Shown here: piece after piece, positions 32,636-41,363 of the stretch
How the letters are laid out: each line of letters begins with the position of its first letter
Position numbering within the stretch: position 1 is the first letter of the stretch
Source of the DNA: Saccharopolyspora oryzae
GTDB lineage: Bacteria; Actinomycetota; Actinomycetes; Mycobacteriales; Pseudonocardiaceae
Length of the DNA: 64,000 nucleotides
NCBI RefSeq assembly: GCF_027853915.1
Contig: NZ_JAQGLA010000004.1
Coordinates: 62,001-126,000, forward strand
Reading direction: 5' to 3'
Position numbers and translations under genes: made by a program
Notes under the pieces: model-generated
What the model was told of the DNA's origin: nothing
The model's database searches: none
What the model saw: the letters and a program-made list of their open reading frames with translations, nothing else

Positions 32636-34045
32636 ATGCGTACCGGAGACCAAGTCGTCCAGGACCTGCCCTGGAGATGGGGTGTGCAAGGCAAGATCTT
32701 CCTGATCGGCGGGCTGGGCTACATGTTCGACGCCTGGGACGTGGCGCTGAACGGGTTCCTGACCCCGCTGGTGGGAACCGAGTTCGGGCTCTCGCCGGGG
32801 CAGAAGGGACTGGTGGCCACCGCCAACCTGATCGGCATGGCGGTCGGTGCGGTGGCCTGGGGGACGGTGGCCGACCGCATCGGCCGCAAGCGGGCCTTCA
32901 GCATCACGCTGCTGCTGTTCGCGCTGTTCTCCGCGGTCGGGGCGCTCTCCCCGAACCTGGAGGTCTTCCTGCTCCTGCGCTTCCTCGCCGGAGTCGGGCT
33001 CGGCGGGTGCATCCCGGTCGACTACGCGATCGTCAGCGAGTTCTCGCCCCGCCGCCAACGCGGGCGGGTGCTCTCGGCGATGGACGGCTGGTGGCCGGTG
33101 GGGACCACGCTGGCCGGTGTCTCGGCGACGCTGCTCGTCCCGGTGCACGGGAACTGGCGCTGGATGCTGGTGCTGATGATCCTGCCTGCGCTGCTGCTGA
33201 TCTGGGTGCGGCGCGGTGTTCCGGAGTCCCCGCTGTACCTGGTCCGCAAGGGGCGCGAGGAGGAAGCTCGCGCGGTCATCGACGATCTCGTCCGCCGCAC
33301 CGGAGCGACGCCCGAGCCCTACGTGATCCCAGCGGCGGTCGTGGAGGACACCCGCGGCGGCGCGGTGGCGGCGGCGTTCGACCAGCTGCGCCGGGTGTGG
33401 GCCTTCAACCCGCGGATCACGGCGGTGTCGTGGGTGCTGTTCACCAGCGTCATGCTGGTCTACTACGCCGCGCTGAGCTGGATGCCGTCGATCCTGAAGG
33501 CGGAGGGCTTCGGCGAGATCGCGGCCTTCGCCTCCACCGCGCTGATGAACGCGGTGGGCATCGTCGGCGTCGCACTGGCGGTGCTCGTCGTCGACAGGGT
33601 GGGCCGCAAGCGGGTCATCGCGACCGCGGGGCCGGTGATGTCGGTGATGCTGGTGGTGTTCTCGTTGCTGCTGGGAACACCGTCTCTGGCGGTCGTGGCG
33701 ATCGGTGCTTTCGGCCTGTTCTCCCTGGTGGTCATCCCGGTCATGTACGCCTACGTCTCCGAGCTCTACCCGACCGAGCTGCGCGCCTCGGGCTTCGGCT
33801 GGGCTTCTTCGTCGAGCCGCGCCGTCACGGGTTTCGCCCCGCTGCTGTTCGGCAGCGTGCTGTGGCCGGTGCTGGGCCTGCCGCTGACCTTCACGGTGCT
33901 CGGTGTGCTCGTGGTGGCCGCGGTCGTGTTCATGACGGTCGCCGCACCGGAGACCCGCGGTCGCGAACTCGACCGCATCACCGTTGCCGGAGCCGAGCCG
34001 ACGGTTGTGCGAACCACCGCGACGACGGAGACTTCGGCGCGCTGA
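32636..34045 (+). CDS. MFS transporter, probably for nicotinate uptake
   Basis: The 469-residue protein has twelve predicted membrane segments. The sugar-porter-type repeats are GTVADRIGRKRAFS after segment 2 and VVDRVGRKRVIA after segment 8, and there is GWWPVGTTLAGV in segment 5. A loop of about 60 residues lies between segments 6 and 7. It resembles NiaP-like and aromatic-acid carriers. GGAGGGACTC precedes the ATG, 37 bp after nicC, so it belongs to the nicC operon. Import of nicotinate into the cell is the simplest role; 6-hydroxynicotinate is an alternative. Confidence 0.78.
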   Translation: MRTGDQVVQDLPWRWGVQGKIFLIGGLGYMFDAWDVALNGFLTPLVGTEFGLSPGQKGLVATANLIGMAVGAVAWGTVADRIGRKRAFSITLLLFALFSAVGALSPNLEVFLLLRFLAGVGLGGCIPVDYAIVSEFSPRRQRGRVLSAMDGWWPVGTTLAGVSATLLVPVHGNWRWMLVLMILPALLLIWVRRGVPESPLYLVRKGREEEARAVIDDLVRRTGATPEPYVIPAAVVEDTRGGAVAAAFDQLRRVWAFNPRITAVSWVLFTSVMLVYYAALSWMPSILKAEGFGEIAAFASTALMNAVGIVGVALAVLVVDRVGRKRVIATAGPVMSVMLVVFSLLLGTPSLAVVAIGAFGLFSLVVIPVMYAYVSELYPTELRASGFGWASSSSRAVTGFAPLLFGSVLWPVLGLPLTFTVLGVLVVAAVVFMTVAAPETRGRELDRITVAGAEPTVVRTTATTETSAR

Positions 34046-34091
34046 CGGGGAAATCCGCAGATGTCGAACAACGGACGAGGAGGTTGACCGC

Positions 34092-34976
34092 GTGAAGCCC
34101 GCTGCGTTCAGCTACTACCGGGCGCATGACGTCGCCGATGCCGTCGGCCTGCTCGGCGAGCTCGCCGCGGCGGGTCAGGAGCCGAAGCTCATCGCCGGGG
34201 GCCAGAGCCTGATCCCGATGATGAACTTCCGGCTCGCCCGGCCGACCGTCCTGGTCGACCTGGGACCGCTGCGGCGCGATCCGGCGATGAGCTCGATCCG
34301 GCGCGACGGCTCGCAACTCCGGATCGGGGCGTTGAGCACCCATCGCGCGGTCGAGACCTCCGGCCGCACCTTGGGTACGGAGTTCGACGTGATCTCCCGG
34401 GCCATGCGGTGGGTGGGGCACTTGCCGATCCGCTCCCGGGGCACGGTCGCGGGCAGCATCGTGCACGGGGACGCCACCGCCGAGTGGTGCCTGCTCGCGC
34501 TGCTGCTCGACGCGATGATCGTCGCCGAAGGCCCGAACGGGCAGCGGGAGATCCCGGCGGCCGAGATGTTCTACGGGTTCTACGCCACAGCCGTCGAACC
34601 CGACGAAGTCGTCGTGGAAGTGCGCTTCACCCGCCCGGCGCCGCGGGCCGCGCTCACCGAATTCGCCCGCCGCCACGGGGATTTCGCGACCGTCGACGCG
34701 GCGGTCGCGCTCGACGCCGACGGGAACCGGCTGACCGGCGGTCGGGTCGTCCTCGGTGGCGTGGCCCCGGCGCCCGTCCGGGTTCCCGAGGCCGAGGCCG
34801 TCCTGGCCGGTGGCGTCCCCGGGCCGGACCTCTTCGCCGAGTGCGCGGACGCTGCCGCCGCGGCCATCGATCCCCCCGACGACGCAGCCGGCACCAGCGC
34901 CTACCGCCGCCGGCTCACCCGGACGCTCGTCGTCCAGGCCCTGCACGAGGCGTGGGAGAGGGGAGTGGCGCGATGA
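34092..34976 (+). CDS. Molybdenum hydroxylase FAD subunit (CoxM type), probable nicotinate hydroxylase
   Basis: The 294-residue protein has the FAD-binding PCMH layout: LIAGGQSLIPMMNFRLARP at about residues 36-54, and SRGTVAGSIVHGDATAEW at about 118-135. A C-terminal CO dehydrogenase-type domain ends YRRRLTRTLVVQALHEAW. It passes electrons from the iron-sulfur centres to FAD. GAGGAGG precedes the GTG. It overlaps the molybdenum subunit gene by 4 bp. In Pseudomonas the first nicotinate step uses the different NicAB enzyme, so this three-subunit CODH-like hydroxylase is an alternative version of that step. Confidence 0.82.
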   Translation: MKPAAFSYYRAHDVADAVGLLGELAAAGQEPKLIAGGQSLIPMMNFRLARPTVLVDLGPLRRDPAMSSIRRDGSQLRIGALSTHRAVETSGRTLGTEFDVISRAMRWVGHLPIRSRGTVAGSIVHGDATAEWCLLALLLDAMIVAEGPNGQREIPAAEMFYGFYATAVEPDEVVVEVRFTRPAPRAALTEFARRHGDFATVDAAVALDADGNRLTGGRVVLGGVAPAPVRVPEAEAVLAGGVPGPDLFAECADAAAAAIDPPDDAAGTSAYRRRLTRTLVVQALHEAWERGVAR

Positions 34977-37390
34977 CTGCGCAGTCCGAAGGGAATCGCT
35001 GGGTCGGGACCGCCGTCCCCCGGCGCGAGGACCCGCGCCTGCTGCGCGGTCGGGGGCGGTTCATCGACGACGTCCAGCTGACCGGGATGCTGCACGCGGG
35101 TTTCGTCCGCTCCACCGTCGCGCACGGCCGGATCCTCGACATCGACCTGTCCGCGGTCCGCGAGGTCGAGGGCGTCGTCGCCGCCTACACCGCGGAAGAC
35201 CTCGACCTCGGCGACATCGTGGCGTTGCTCGACCGCCCGCAGGAGGAGTTCGCGCCCACCGCGATGCCCGTCCTCGCCAAGGAGAAGGTGCGCTTCGTCG
35301 GAGAACCCGTGGCCGTGGTCATCGCCCGCGACCCGTACAGCGCGGAGGACGGCATCGAAGCCGCGGTGGTGAGTTACGAGCCGTTCGGCGCGGTCGTGTC
35401 GGAGGAGACCGCGTTCGCCCCGGACGCACCGCTCGTGCACGAGGAAGCGCCCGGGAACGTCCTCCTCGACGTGTCGATGTTCGACACGCCCGGTGTCGAC
35501 TCCGCGTTCGAGGCCGCTGAGTCCGGTCCTGGGTGCGTGGTCGAGGTCGTCACGCGAACCGGGCGGCAGAACGCGCTGCCGCTGGAAACCCGCGGCGTGG
35601 TCGCTTCCTGGGACGACCGCGACGACCAGCTGCTGGTGCAGACCTGCACCCAGGTCCCGCACCAGGTGCGCACCGTGCTGGCCCGCTCGCTGCGCATGCC
35701 GGAGCGCGCCGTGCGGGTCACCGTCCCCGACATGGGCGGCGGGTTCGGCCAGAAGTGCGTGGTCGGCCGCGAGGAGATCGCGGTCGCGGCGGCGGCCCGG
35801 GAACTGGACCGGCCGGTGAAGTGGATCGAAGACCGCAGGGAGGCGCTGACCGCGGCGTTCCTGGCCCGCGAGCAGCGCTACCGCACCCGCGCGGCGTTCG
35901 ACGCCGAGGGCAGGATCACCGCCCTGGACGTCGACGTCGTCTGCGACATGGGCGCCTACTCCTGCTACCCGTTCACCGCCGGTATCGAACCGCTGATGGC
36001 CTCCGCCGAGATGCCGGGCGTCTACCGGGTGCCCGCCTACCGGGTCCGCGGCCGCGCGATCACCAGCAACAAGGCACCGACCGCGCCCTATCGCGGGGTC
36101 AGCCGCCCGCAGTACGTGATGGCGGTGGAACGCGTGATGGAACGCGCTGCGCGCGAACTCGGCATCGACCCGGTCGAGATCCGCCGGCGCAACGTGATCA
36201 CCGAATTCCCCTACACCGGCGTCAACGACGTCACCTACGACCCCGGCACCTACCGGGAATCGCTCGACCTCGCCGAGACCACCCTCCGCGACGAGGGCTG
36301 GTACGAGTTCCGGGAGCGGGCCGCCGCCGAGGGACGGCACGTCGGCATCGGCTACTGCTGCTTCTCCGAGCGGACCGGTTACGGCTCCGACGCCTTCGCC
36401 AAGCGCAAGATGCAGGTCGTCCCGGGGTTCGACATCTCCGAGATCCGGATGGACACCACGGGATCGGTGGTGGTCACCAGCGGCACGATGAACCACGGGC
36501 AGTCGCACGAGACGACCCTCGCGCAGATCGTGGCCGACCGGCTGGGACTGGACCTGGACAAGGTCAAGCTGCGGCAGGGCGACACCGAGCGCATCGCCTA
36601 CGGGTGGGGCACGTTCGCCTCCCGGTCGGTGACCATCGGCGGCTCCGCGGTGTCCGCCGCGGCCGGACGTCTGGGCGAGCTCCTGCGCACCATCGCCGCG
36701 CACCTGCTCAAGACCAGCGCGGACAACGTCCGCCTGGACGGGGACGGGGGAGTCGTCCAGATCGACGACCCCGCTCGGCGGGTGTCCTTCGAGGACATCG
36801 CGGACGTGGCCTACCTGCGCAGCCACCTGCTGCCCAAGGGCGTCGAACCGACGTTGACGGCGACCGCGAGCTTCGACGTCGCCGGTGACGGCACGTTCTC
36901 CAACGCCACCCACGCCGTGGTGGTCGAAGCCGATCCGGGCACCGGGCAGCTGAAGATCCTGCGCTACGCCTGCGTGGAGGACTGCGGTGTGGTGATCCAC
37001 CCGCAGGTCGTCGACGGCCAGTGCCGCGGCGGGATCGCCCAGGGCATCGCCGGAGCGCTGTTCGAGGAGGTCACCTACGCCGACAACGGCGAGCCCTCGG
37101 CGGCCAGCTTCATCGACTACCTCGTCCCGACCGCGACCGAGATCCCGGACATCACCGTCACCCACCTCGAAACCCCTTGCGCCTTCACCGAAAGCGGCGC
37201 CAAGGGGGCCGGCGAGGGCGGCACGATCGGTGCTCCGGCCGCGGTGCTGAACGCGATCAACGACGCCCTGCGCCACACCGGGGTCGAGCTCGACACGACT
37301 CCCGTGCACCCGCAGACCGTGCTGGCCGCGCTGGACGCGGCCCGCTCCCCGCAGCCGTCCAGCCGAGAGGAGGCGACCACCCCGTCATGA
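34973..37390 (+). CDS. Molybdenum hydroxylase large (molybdopterin) subunit, probable nicotinate 6-hydroxylase
   Basis: The 805-residue protein has the size of CoxL and 4-hydroxybenzoyl-CoA reductase-type subunits. It shows VPRREDPRLLRGRGRFIDD at the start, MGGGFGQKC for the cofactor, TAPYRGVSRPQ where CO dehydrogenase has its Cys loop (here Gly-Val-Ser, so it is not a CO dehydrogenase), and ESGAKGAGEGGTIGAP with the catalytic Glu. It should hydroxylate a ring carbon next to nitrogen using water. The ATGA overlaps on both sides show stoichiometric coupling with the FAD and 2Fe-2S subunits. Nicotinate as substrate is inferred from the complete downstream pathway. Confidence 0.85.
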   Translation: MTAQSEGNRWVGTAVPRREDPRLLRGRGRFIDDVQLTGMLHAGFVRSTVAHGRILDIDLSAVREVEGVVAAYTAEDLDLGDIVALLDRPQEEFAPTAMPVLAKEKVRFVGEPVAVVIARDPYSAEDGIEAAVVSYEPFGAVVSEETAFAPDAPLVHEEAPGNVLLDVSMFDTPGVDSAFEAAESGPGCVVEVVTRTGRQNALPLETRGVVASWDDRDDQLLVQTCTQVPHQVRTVLARSLRMPERAVRVTVPDMGGGFGQKCVVGREEIAVAAAARELDRPVKWIEDRREALTAAFLAREQRYRTRAAFDAEGRITALDVDVVCDMGAYSCYPFTAGIEPLMASAEMPGVYRVPAYRVRGRAITSNKAPTAPYRGVSRPQYVMAVERVMERAARELGIDPVEIRRRNVITEFPYTGVNDVTYDPGTYRESLDLAETTLRDEGWYEFRERAAAEGRHVGIGYCCFSERTGYGSDAFAKRKMQVVPGFDISEIRMDTTGSVVVTSGTMNHGQSHETTLAQIVADRLGLDLDKVKLRQGDTERIAYGWGTFASRSVTIGGSAVSAAAGRLGELLRTIAAHLLKTSADNVRLDGDGGVVQIDDPARRVSFEDIADVAYLRSHLLPKGVEPTLTATASFDVAGDGTFSNATHAVVVEADPGTGQLKILRYACVEDCGVVIHPQVVDGQCRGGIAQGIAGALFEEVTYADNGEPSAASFIDYLVPTATEIPDITVTHLETPCAFTESGAKGAGEGGTIGAPAAVLNAINDALRHTGVELDTTPVHPQTVLAALDAARSPQPSSREEATTPS

Positions 37391-37914
37391 GCGAGCGACA
37401 CCTGATCGGGCTGACCGTCAACGGAGCAGCGCACGAAGCCCTGGTCGAACCGCGGAAGACCCTGATCGACGCACTGCGCCACGACCTCGGCCTCACCGGC
37501 ACCCACGTCGGGTGCGAGCACGGGGTGTGCGGGGCGTGCACCGTCCTGGTCGACGGCGAACCGGTGCGGGCCTGCCTGATGTTCGCCGTGCAAGCCGAGA
37601 ACTGCGACATCCGCACCGTCGAATCGCTCGACGACGACGGCGAGCTCTCCGACCTGCAGCGCGCTTTCCGCGACCACCACGGGCTGCAGTGCGGGTTCTG
37701 CACACCGGGGTTCCTGATGCTCGCCGAGGGTTTCCTGGCCCAGGAGCCGGACGCCGACCGCGACGAGATCCGCGAGGCGGTCTCGGCGAACCTGTGCCGC
37801 TGCACGGGCTACCAGACGATCGTCGACGCAGTTGCCGATACCGCTGCGCGCAGAAGGTCCACTTCGGACACCTGCCCGGCCCGAACCTCCGCCGAGAAGG
37901 AAGCGACACCGTGA
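37387..37914 (+). CDS. Molybdenum hydroxylase 2Fe-2S subunit (CoxS type)
   Basis: The 175-residue protein has a plant-type ferredoxin domain, CEHGVCGACTVLVDGEPVRA then C, and a four-helix second cluster domain with GLQCGFCTPGFLM and NLCRCTGYQTIV. The core of about 155 residues is normal; the last 20 are a variable Thr/Ser-rich tail. It carries electrons from the molybdenum site to FAD. The ATG overlaps the large subunit stop, and the stop overlaps the coxG-like GTG. Confidence 0.88.
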   Translation: MSERHLIGLTVNGAAHEALVEPRKTLIDALRHDLGLTGTHVGCEHGVCGACTVLVDGEPVRACLMFAVQAENCDIRTVESLDDDGELSDLQRAFRDHHGLQCGFCTPGFLMLAEGFLAQEPDADRDEIREAVSANLCRCTGYQTIVDAVADTAARRRSTSDTCPARTSAEKEATP

Positions 37915-38576
37915 TCCTGGAGAACCAACTCGAAGTCCCGGCCGACCCGGATGCCGTGTTCGCGCTGATCAACGACGTCGAGCGGGTGGCGGGCTGCCTG
38001 CCCGGCGCGACCCTCGACGGGCGCGACGGCGACAGCTACCGCGGCCGCGTCAAGTTCAAGGTCGGCCCGATCAGCGCCGCCTACGCCGGCACGGTGCGGT
38101 TCAGCGAGGTCGCGGCCGCCGACCGCCGACTGCGCTTGCTCGCGCGAGGAGCCGACAGCCACGGCAACGGCGACGCCGAAGCCGATGTCACCCTGACCGT
38201 GGTCGGTGCTCCCGGGGGAGCGACGCTCAAGCTGCACACCGACCTGTCCGTGCGCGGAAAGCTCGCCCAGTTCGGCAAGAGCGCGATCAGCACCGTGTCC
38301 AACCGGCTGCTGGACCAGTTCGCCCGCAACCTCGCCGTCCAGCTGCAGCAGGGGCCGAGCACCGCGACATCCGCAACCCCGGTCGGCACCACCACCCCGG
38401 CTGCGAACGGCAGCGGCGAAGCCCTCGACGGGCTGGCGATGCTGCTGCCTCCCCAGACCCGGCGATACGCCGCGGTGGCGGCCGCAGCGGCCCTCGGCTT
38501 CTTCCAGGGCTGGCTGCTCGGCCGGATCCGCACCCAGGACAAACTGATCAAGGAGTTGCAGCGTGCCCGCCGATGA
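37911..38576 (+). CDS. CoxG-like SRPBCC protein
   Basis: 221 residues: an N-terminal CoxG/SRPBCC domain (about 1-150; EVPADPDAVFALINDVERV, LPGATLD, GRVKFKVGPI), a Ser/Thr/Ala linker, and a C-terminal hydrophobic stretch (YAAVAAAAALGFFQGWLLG) that probably anchors it to the membrane. CoxG recruits CO dehydrogenase to the membrane in carboxydotrophs, so this protein may do the same for the nicotinate hydroxylase. The GTG overlaps the CoxS stop, and AAGGAAG precedes it. The gene overlaps nicF by 14 bp. Confidence 0.8.
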   Translation: MILENQLEVPADPDAVFALINDVERVAGCLPGATLDGRDGDSYRGRVKFKVGPISAAYAGTVRFSEVAAADRRLRLLARGADSHGNGDAEADVTLTVVGAPGGATLKLHTDLSVRGKLAQFGKSAISTVSNRLLDQFARNLAVQLQQGPSTATSATPVGTTTPAANGSGEALDGLAMLLPPQTRRYAAVAAAAALGFFQGWLLGRIRTQDKLIKELQRARR

Positions 38577-39282
38577 CGACCGACCCGCCGGCCTGCACGG
38601 GGCCGAGACCGACGCCACCTACGACCGGGCCGGGTTCGGTGCCGCGGTTCCCCGCGGCAGCCGCCCGGCGCTGGTCGTGGTCGACCTGACCCGCGGCTTC
38701 ACCGAAACCGGATTCGCCTCCGGATCCGACCTCACCCGGGAGGTGACCGCGGCTGCCGTCCTCGCGACCACGGCCCGGCAGCACGACGTGCCGGTGATCT
38801 ACACCGCGATCAGCTACACGCCCGCCGAAGCCGACGGCGACGCCATCGCCTGGCTCCGCAAAGCACCAGGCATGCGCGCTCTGCGCGAAGGGAGCGATGA
38901 GGTCGCTCTCGATCCCCGGCTCGAGCAGCACCCCGGCGACCACCTCGTCCTGAAGAAGGGTGCCTCCGCGTTCCACGGAACCGGCCTGGCCACCTTGCTG
39001 ACCAGCCTGGGAACCGACACCCTGCTGGTCTGCGGCGCCACCACCTCCGGCTGCGTCCGCGCCACCGCCGTCGACGGCGTGCAGTGCGGCTTCAACACCC
39101 TCGTGGTGCGCGAAGCCTGCGGCGACCGGGCGCGGGGCCCGCACGATGCCGCCCTGTTCGACCTGCAGGCCAAGTACGCCGACGTCGTCGGCCTCTACGA
39201 CGCCCTGGCCTACTTCGACCGCCTGTCCGGGCGAGATACCTCCGAGCCGCTCGCGGCGGCCGGGCAGCGCGCCGGCAGCTGA
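38563..39282 (+). CDS. nicF: Maleamate amidohydrolase
   Basis: The 239-residue isochorismatase-fold cysteine amidase shows Asp41 in VVVDLTRGFT, a Lys at 131-132 in VLKKGASAFHGT, and Cys164 in CGATTSGCVRATAVD. The last motif is very close to that of NicF and N-carbamoylsarcosine amidase. The reaction is maleamate plus water to maleate plus ammonia. The GTG at 38563 follows AAGGAG and lies within the end of the coxG-like gene. Position between the hydroxylase and nicD supports the call. Confidence 0.87.
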   Translation: MPADDDRPAGLHGAETDATYDRAGFGAAVPRGSRPALVVVDLTRGFTETGFASGSDLTREVTAAAVLATTARQHDVPVIYTAISYTPAEADGDAIAWLRKAPGMRALREGSDEVALDPRLEQHPGDHLVLKKGASAFHGTGLATLLTSLGTDTLLVCGATTSGCVRATAVDGVQCGFNTLVVREACGDRARGPHDAALFDLQAKYADVVGLYDALAYFDRLSGRDTSEPLAAAGQRAGS

Positions 39283-39311
39283 GCCGAACCACCGACGCAG
39301 AAAGGCCTCTC

Positions 39312-40199
39312 GTGACCACGTCCTTCCCGACCGAAGCACCGACCGCCCGCACCGTGAGCCAGCCGGCGCTGGCCGATCTCGCCGACGTCCCCGCGGTGAG
39401 CCGGTGGGTGCGTTCGGGATCGCTCCGGTTGCACCTGCTCGACTACGGGCCGTCCGACGGCGTGCCGGTGCTGGTCCTGCCCGGCATCACCAGTCCCGCC
39501 ATCACGATGGACTTCGTGGCGCAGGGCCTGACCGACCTCGTGCGCCCCCTCGTGCTCGACGTCCGGGGTCGCGGGCTCTCCGACGAGCCGTCCGAATCGG
39601 ACGGTCTGCGGGGATACGACCTCGCCAGCTACGCCGCGGACGTCGACGCCGTGGTGTCCGGGCTGGAGCTGGAACGCCCGATCCTGCTCGGGCACTCCAT
39701 GGGCGCGCGGATCGCGGCGATGGCCGCGACCACCGGCCGGCACGAACTTCGGGGGACCGTTCTGGTCGACCCGCCGATGAGCGGCCCGGGCCGGGACCCG
39801 TACCCCACGACCCTGGAGGCCTTCCTCCGCCAGCTCGACCAGGCGCGCCGCGGCACCGACGCCGACGAGGTCGCGCAGTCCTGGCCCCGCTGGCCCCGCC
39901 GGGAGCAGGAACTGCGCGCCCGCTGGCTGTCCTCCTGCTCGCGGACCGCGCTGGCGGCCACCCACGCCGGGTTCGAGTCCGAGGACTTCTTCGCCTTCTG
40001 GCCCGATGTTCCGGCCCCGTCGGTCCTCGTCCACGGCTCCGACAGCCCGGTCGTCACCGCCGCCGGTGCGCAGGAAGTGGCGAGGACCAATCCCGCCGCC
40101 GAACTCGTCGAGGTCCCCGGCGCCGGGCACATGGTCTTCTGGGACGAACCGGAAGCTGGCCTCGCCGCAGTGCGCGACGCGCTGCGGAAGCTGTGCTGA
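39312..40199 (+). CDS. nicD: N-formylmaleamate deformylase (alpha/beta hydrolase)
   Basis: The 295-residue alpha/beta hydrolase has the phrase LPGITSPAITMDFVA, nearly the same as in Pseudomonas NicD, then LDVRGRGLSDEP, the nucleophile elbow GHSMGAR with Ser129, and GAGHMVFWD with the catalytic His. NicD converts N-formylmaleamate to maleamate and formate. The GTG start is preceded by AAAGGCCTCTC, a moderate site, 29 bp after nicF. A strong hairpin follows and closes the operon that starts with nicC. Confidence 0.88.
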   Translation: MTTSFPTEAPTARTVSQPALADLADVPAVSRWVRSGSLRLHLLDYGPSDGVPVLVLPGITSPAITMDFVAQGLTDLVRPLVLDVRGRGLSDEPSESDGLRGYDLASYAADVDAVVSGLELERPILLGHSMGARIAAMAATTGRHELRGTVLVDPPMSGPGRDPYPTTLEAFLRQLDQARRGTDADEVAQSWPRWPRREQELRARWLSSCSRTALAATHAGFESEDFFAFWPDVPAPSVLVHGSDSPVVTAAGAQEVARTNPAAELVEVPGAGHMVFWDEPEAGLAAVRDALRKLC

Positions 40200-40223
40200 C
40201 TGGAAGGTCCATTTAGGACGGAA

Positions 40224-40255
40224 GCCCGGTGGTAGCGGATGAGCTGCCACCGGGC
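40224..40255. terminator. Bidirectional terminator between nicD and the alcohol dehydrogenase gene
   Basis: GCCCGGTGGTAGC at 40224-40236 pairs with GCTGCCACCGGGC at 40243-40255, with a single G-U mismatch and a 6 nt loop. It lies between convergent stops at 40199 and 40265. No U-run is present. Confidence 0.75.
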
Positions 40256-40264
40256 CTCCGGGTG

Positions 40265-41287
40265 TCAGAAGGTGAGGAGGGTCTTGATGGCGCGGCGCTC
40301 GTCCATCGCCCGGTAGCCCTCGGCCGCCCGTTCCAGCGGGAGGGCGAGGTCGAAGACCTTGCCGGGGTCGATCTCGCGCCGCCAGATCAGGTCGATCAGC
40401 TCGGGCAGGAACCGGCGCACCGGGGCCGGTCCGCCGTGCAGGTGCACGTGGGAGAAGAACAGCTCGTCGCCGGGCAGCGCCACGTCGTGGGCGACGCCGA
40501 CGTAACCGACGTGCCCACCGGGGCGGGTGGCGCGGATGGCCTGCATCATCGACTCCTGGGTGCCGACCGCCTCGACGACGCTGTGCGCGCCCAGCCCGCC
40601 GGTCAGGTCCTTGATCCTGGCCACGCCCTCGTCGCCGCGCTCTTCGACGACGTCGGTCGCACCGAACTCGCGGGCCAGCTGCTGGCGCGGTTCGTGGCGG
40701 CTCATCGCGATGATCCGCTCCGCGCCCATCCGCTCGGCGGCCAGGACGGCCAGCAGCCCCACCGCGCCGTCGCCGACGACCGCGACCGTCTTGCCCGGCC
40801 CGACCTGGGCGGCTTCGGCGCCGAACCAGCCGGTGCCGAGCACGTCCGAGGCGGCCAGCAGGCTCGGGACGAGGTCCGCCGGCGGGAGTTCCGGGGTGGC
40901 GACCAGGGTTCCGTCGGCGAGCGGGACGCGCAGCAGCTGCGCCTGCGTGCCGATCGATCCCATGATCACCCGGTGCGGGCAGGAGGGCTGGTAGCCGGCC
41001 CGGCACACCTCGCAGGTGTTGTCGGAGGCGAAGAACGAGCCGACCACGAACTGGCCCGGCTCGACGTTCGCGACCTCGCTGCCGACTTCTTCGACGACGC
41101 CCACGTACTCGTGGCCCATCGGCGTCGGACCGTCGAGGTGCTCGACGCCCCGGTAGGGCCACAGGTCCGAGCCGCACACGCACGCCGCGGTCAGGCGGAT
41201 GATCGCGTCGGTCGGCTGGACGATCTCCGGATCCTTGCGCTCTTCCACCCGCACATCGCGAGGGCCGTGCATGACAACACCAAGCAT
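40265..41287 (-). CDS. Zinc-dependent alcohol dehydrogenase (MDR family)
   Basis: The 340-residue protein has the catalytic-zinc region VCGSDLWPYRG and GHEYVGVVEEVG, a structural-zinc loop with NTCEVCRAGYQPSC, and the NAD(P) site VAVVGDGAVGLLAV. The following SRHEPR suggests NADP preference. GGAGAGAAGAAC precedes the ATG. It faces nicD tail to tail and is separated from the MFS gene upstream by 76 bp, so it may share that transcript. The alcohol or aldehyde it uses is unknown; similar proteins cluster with XRE-type regulators in actinomycetes. Confidence 0.85.
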   Translation of the reverse strand: MLGVVMHGPRDVRVEERKDPEIVQPTDAIIRLTAACVCGSDLWPYRGVEHLDGPTPMGHEYVGVVEEVGSEVANVEPGQFVVGSFFASDNTCEVCRAGYQPSCPHRVIMGSIGTQAQLLRVPLADGTLVATPELPPADLVPSLLAASDVLGTGWFGAEAAQVGPGKTVAVVGDGAVGLLAVLAAERMGAERIIAMSRHEPRQQLAREFGATDVVEERGDEGVARIKDLTGGLGAHSVVEAVGTQESMMQAIRATRPGGHVGYVGVAHDVALPGDELFFSHVHLHGGPAPVRRFLPELIDLIWRREIDPGKVFDLALPLERAAEGYRAMDERRAIKTLLTF

Positions 41288-41363
41288 TGTTCTTCTCTCC
41301 GCGAGGTCGATCTTCGGATACTGCTCGAGCCGAGTCGTTCGGCTCGTTCTCCCGCGCCGCAGG

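Noticed and set aside
34973-37390. Aerobic CO dehydrogenase
   Set aside because: The large subunit lacks the Cys-containing active-site loop of CoxL (here Gly-Val-Ser), and the genes are embedded in a complete nicotinate pathway.
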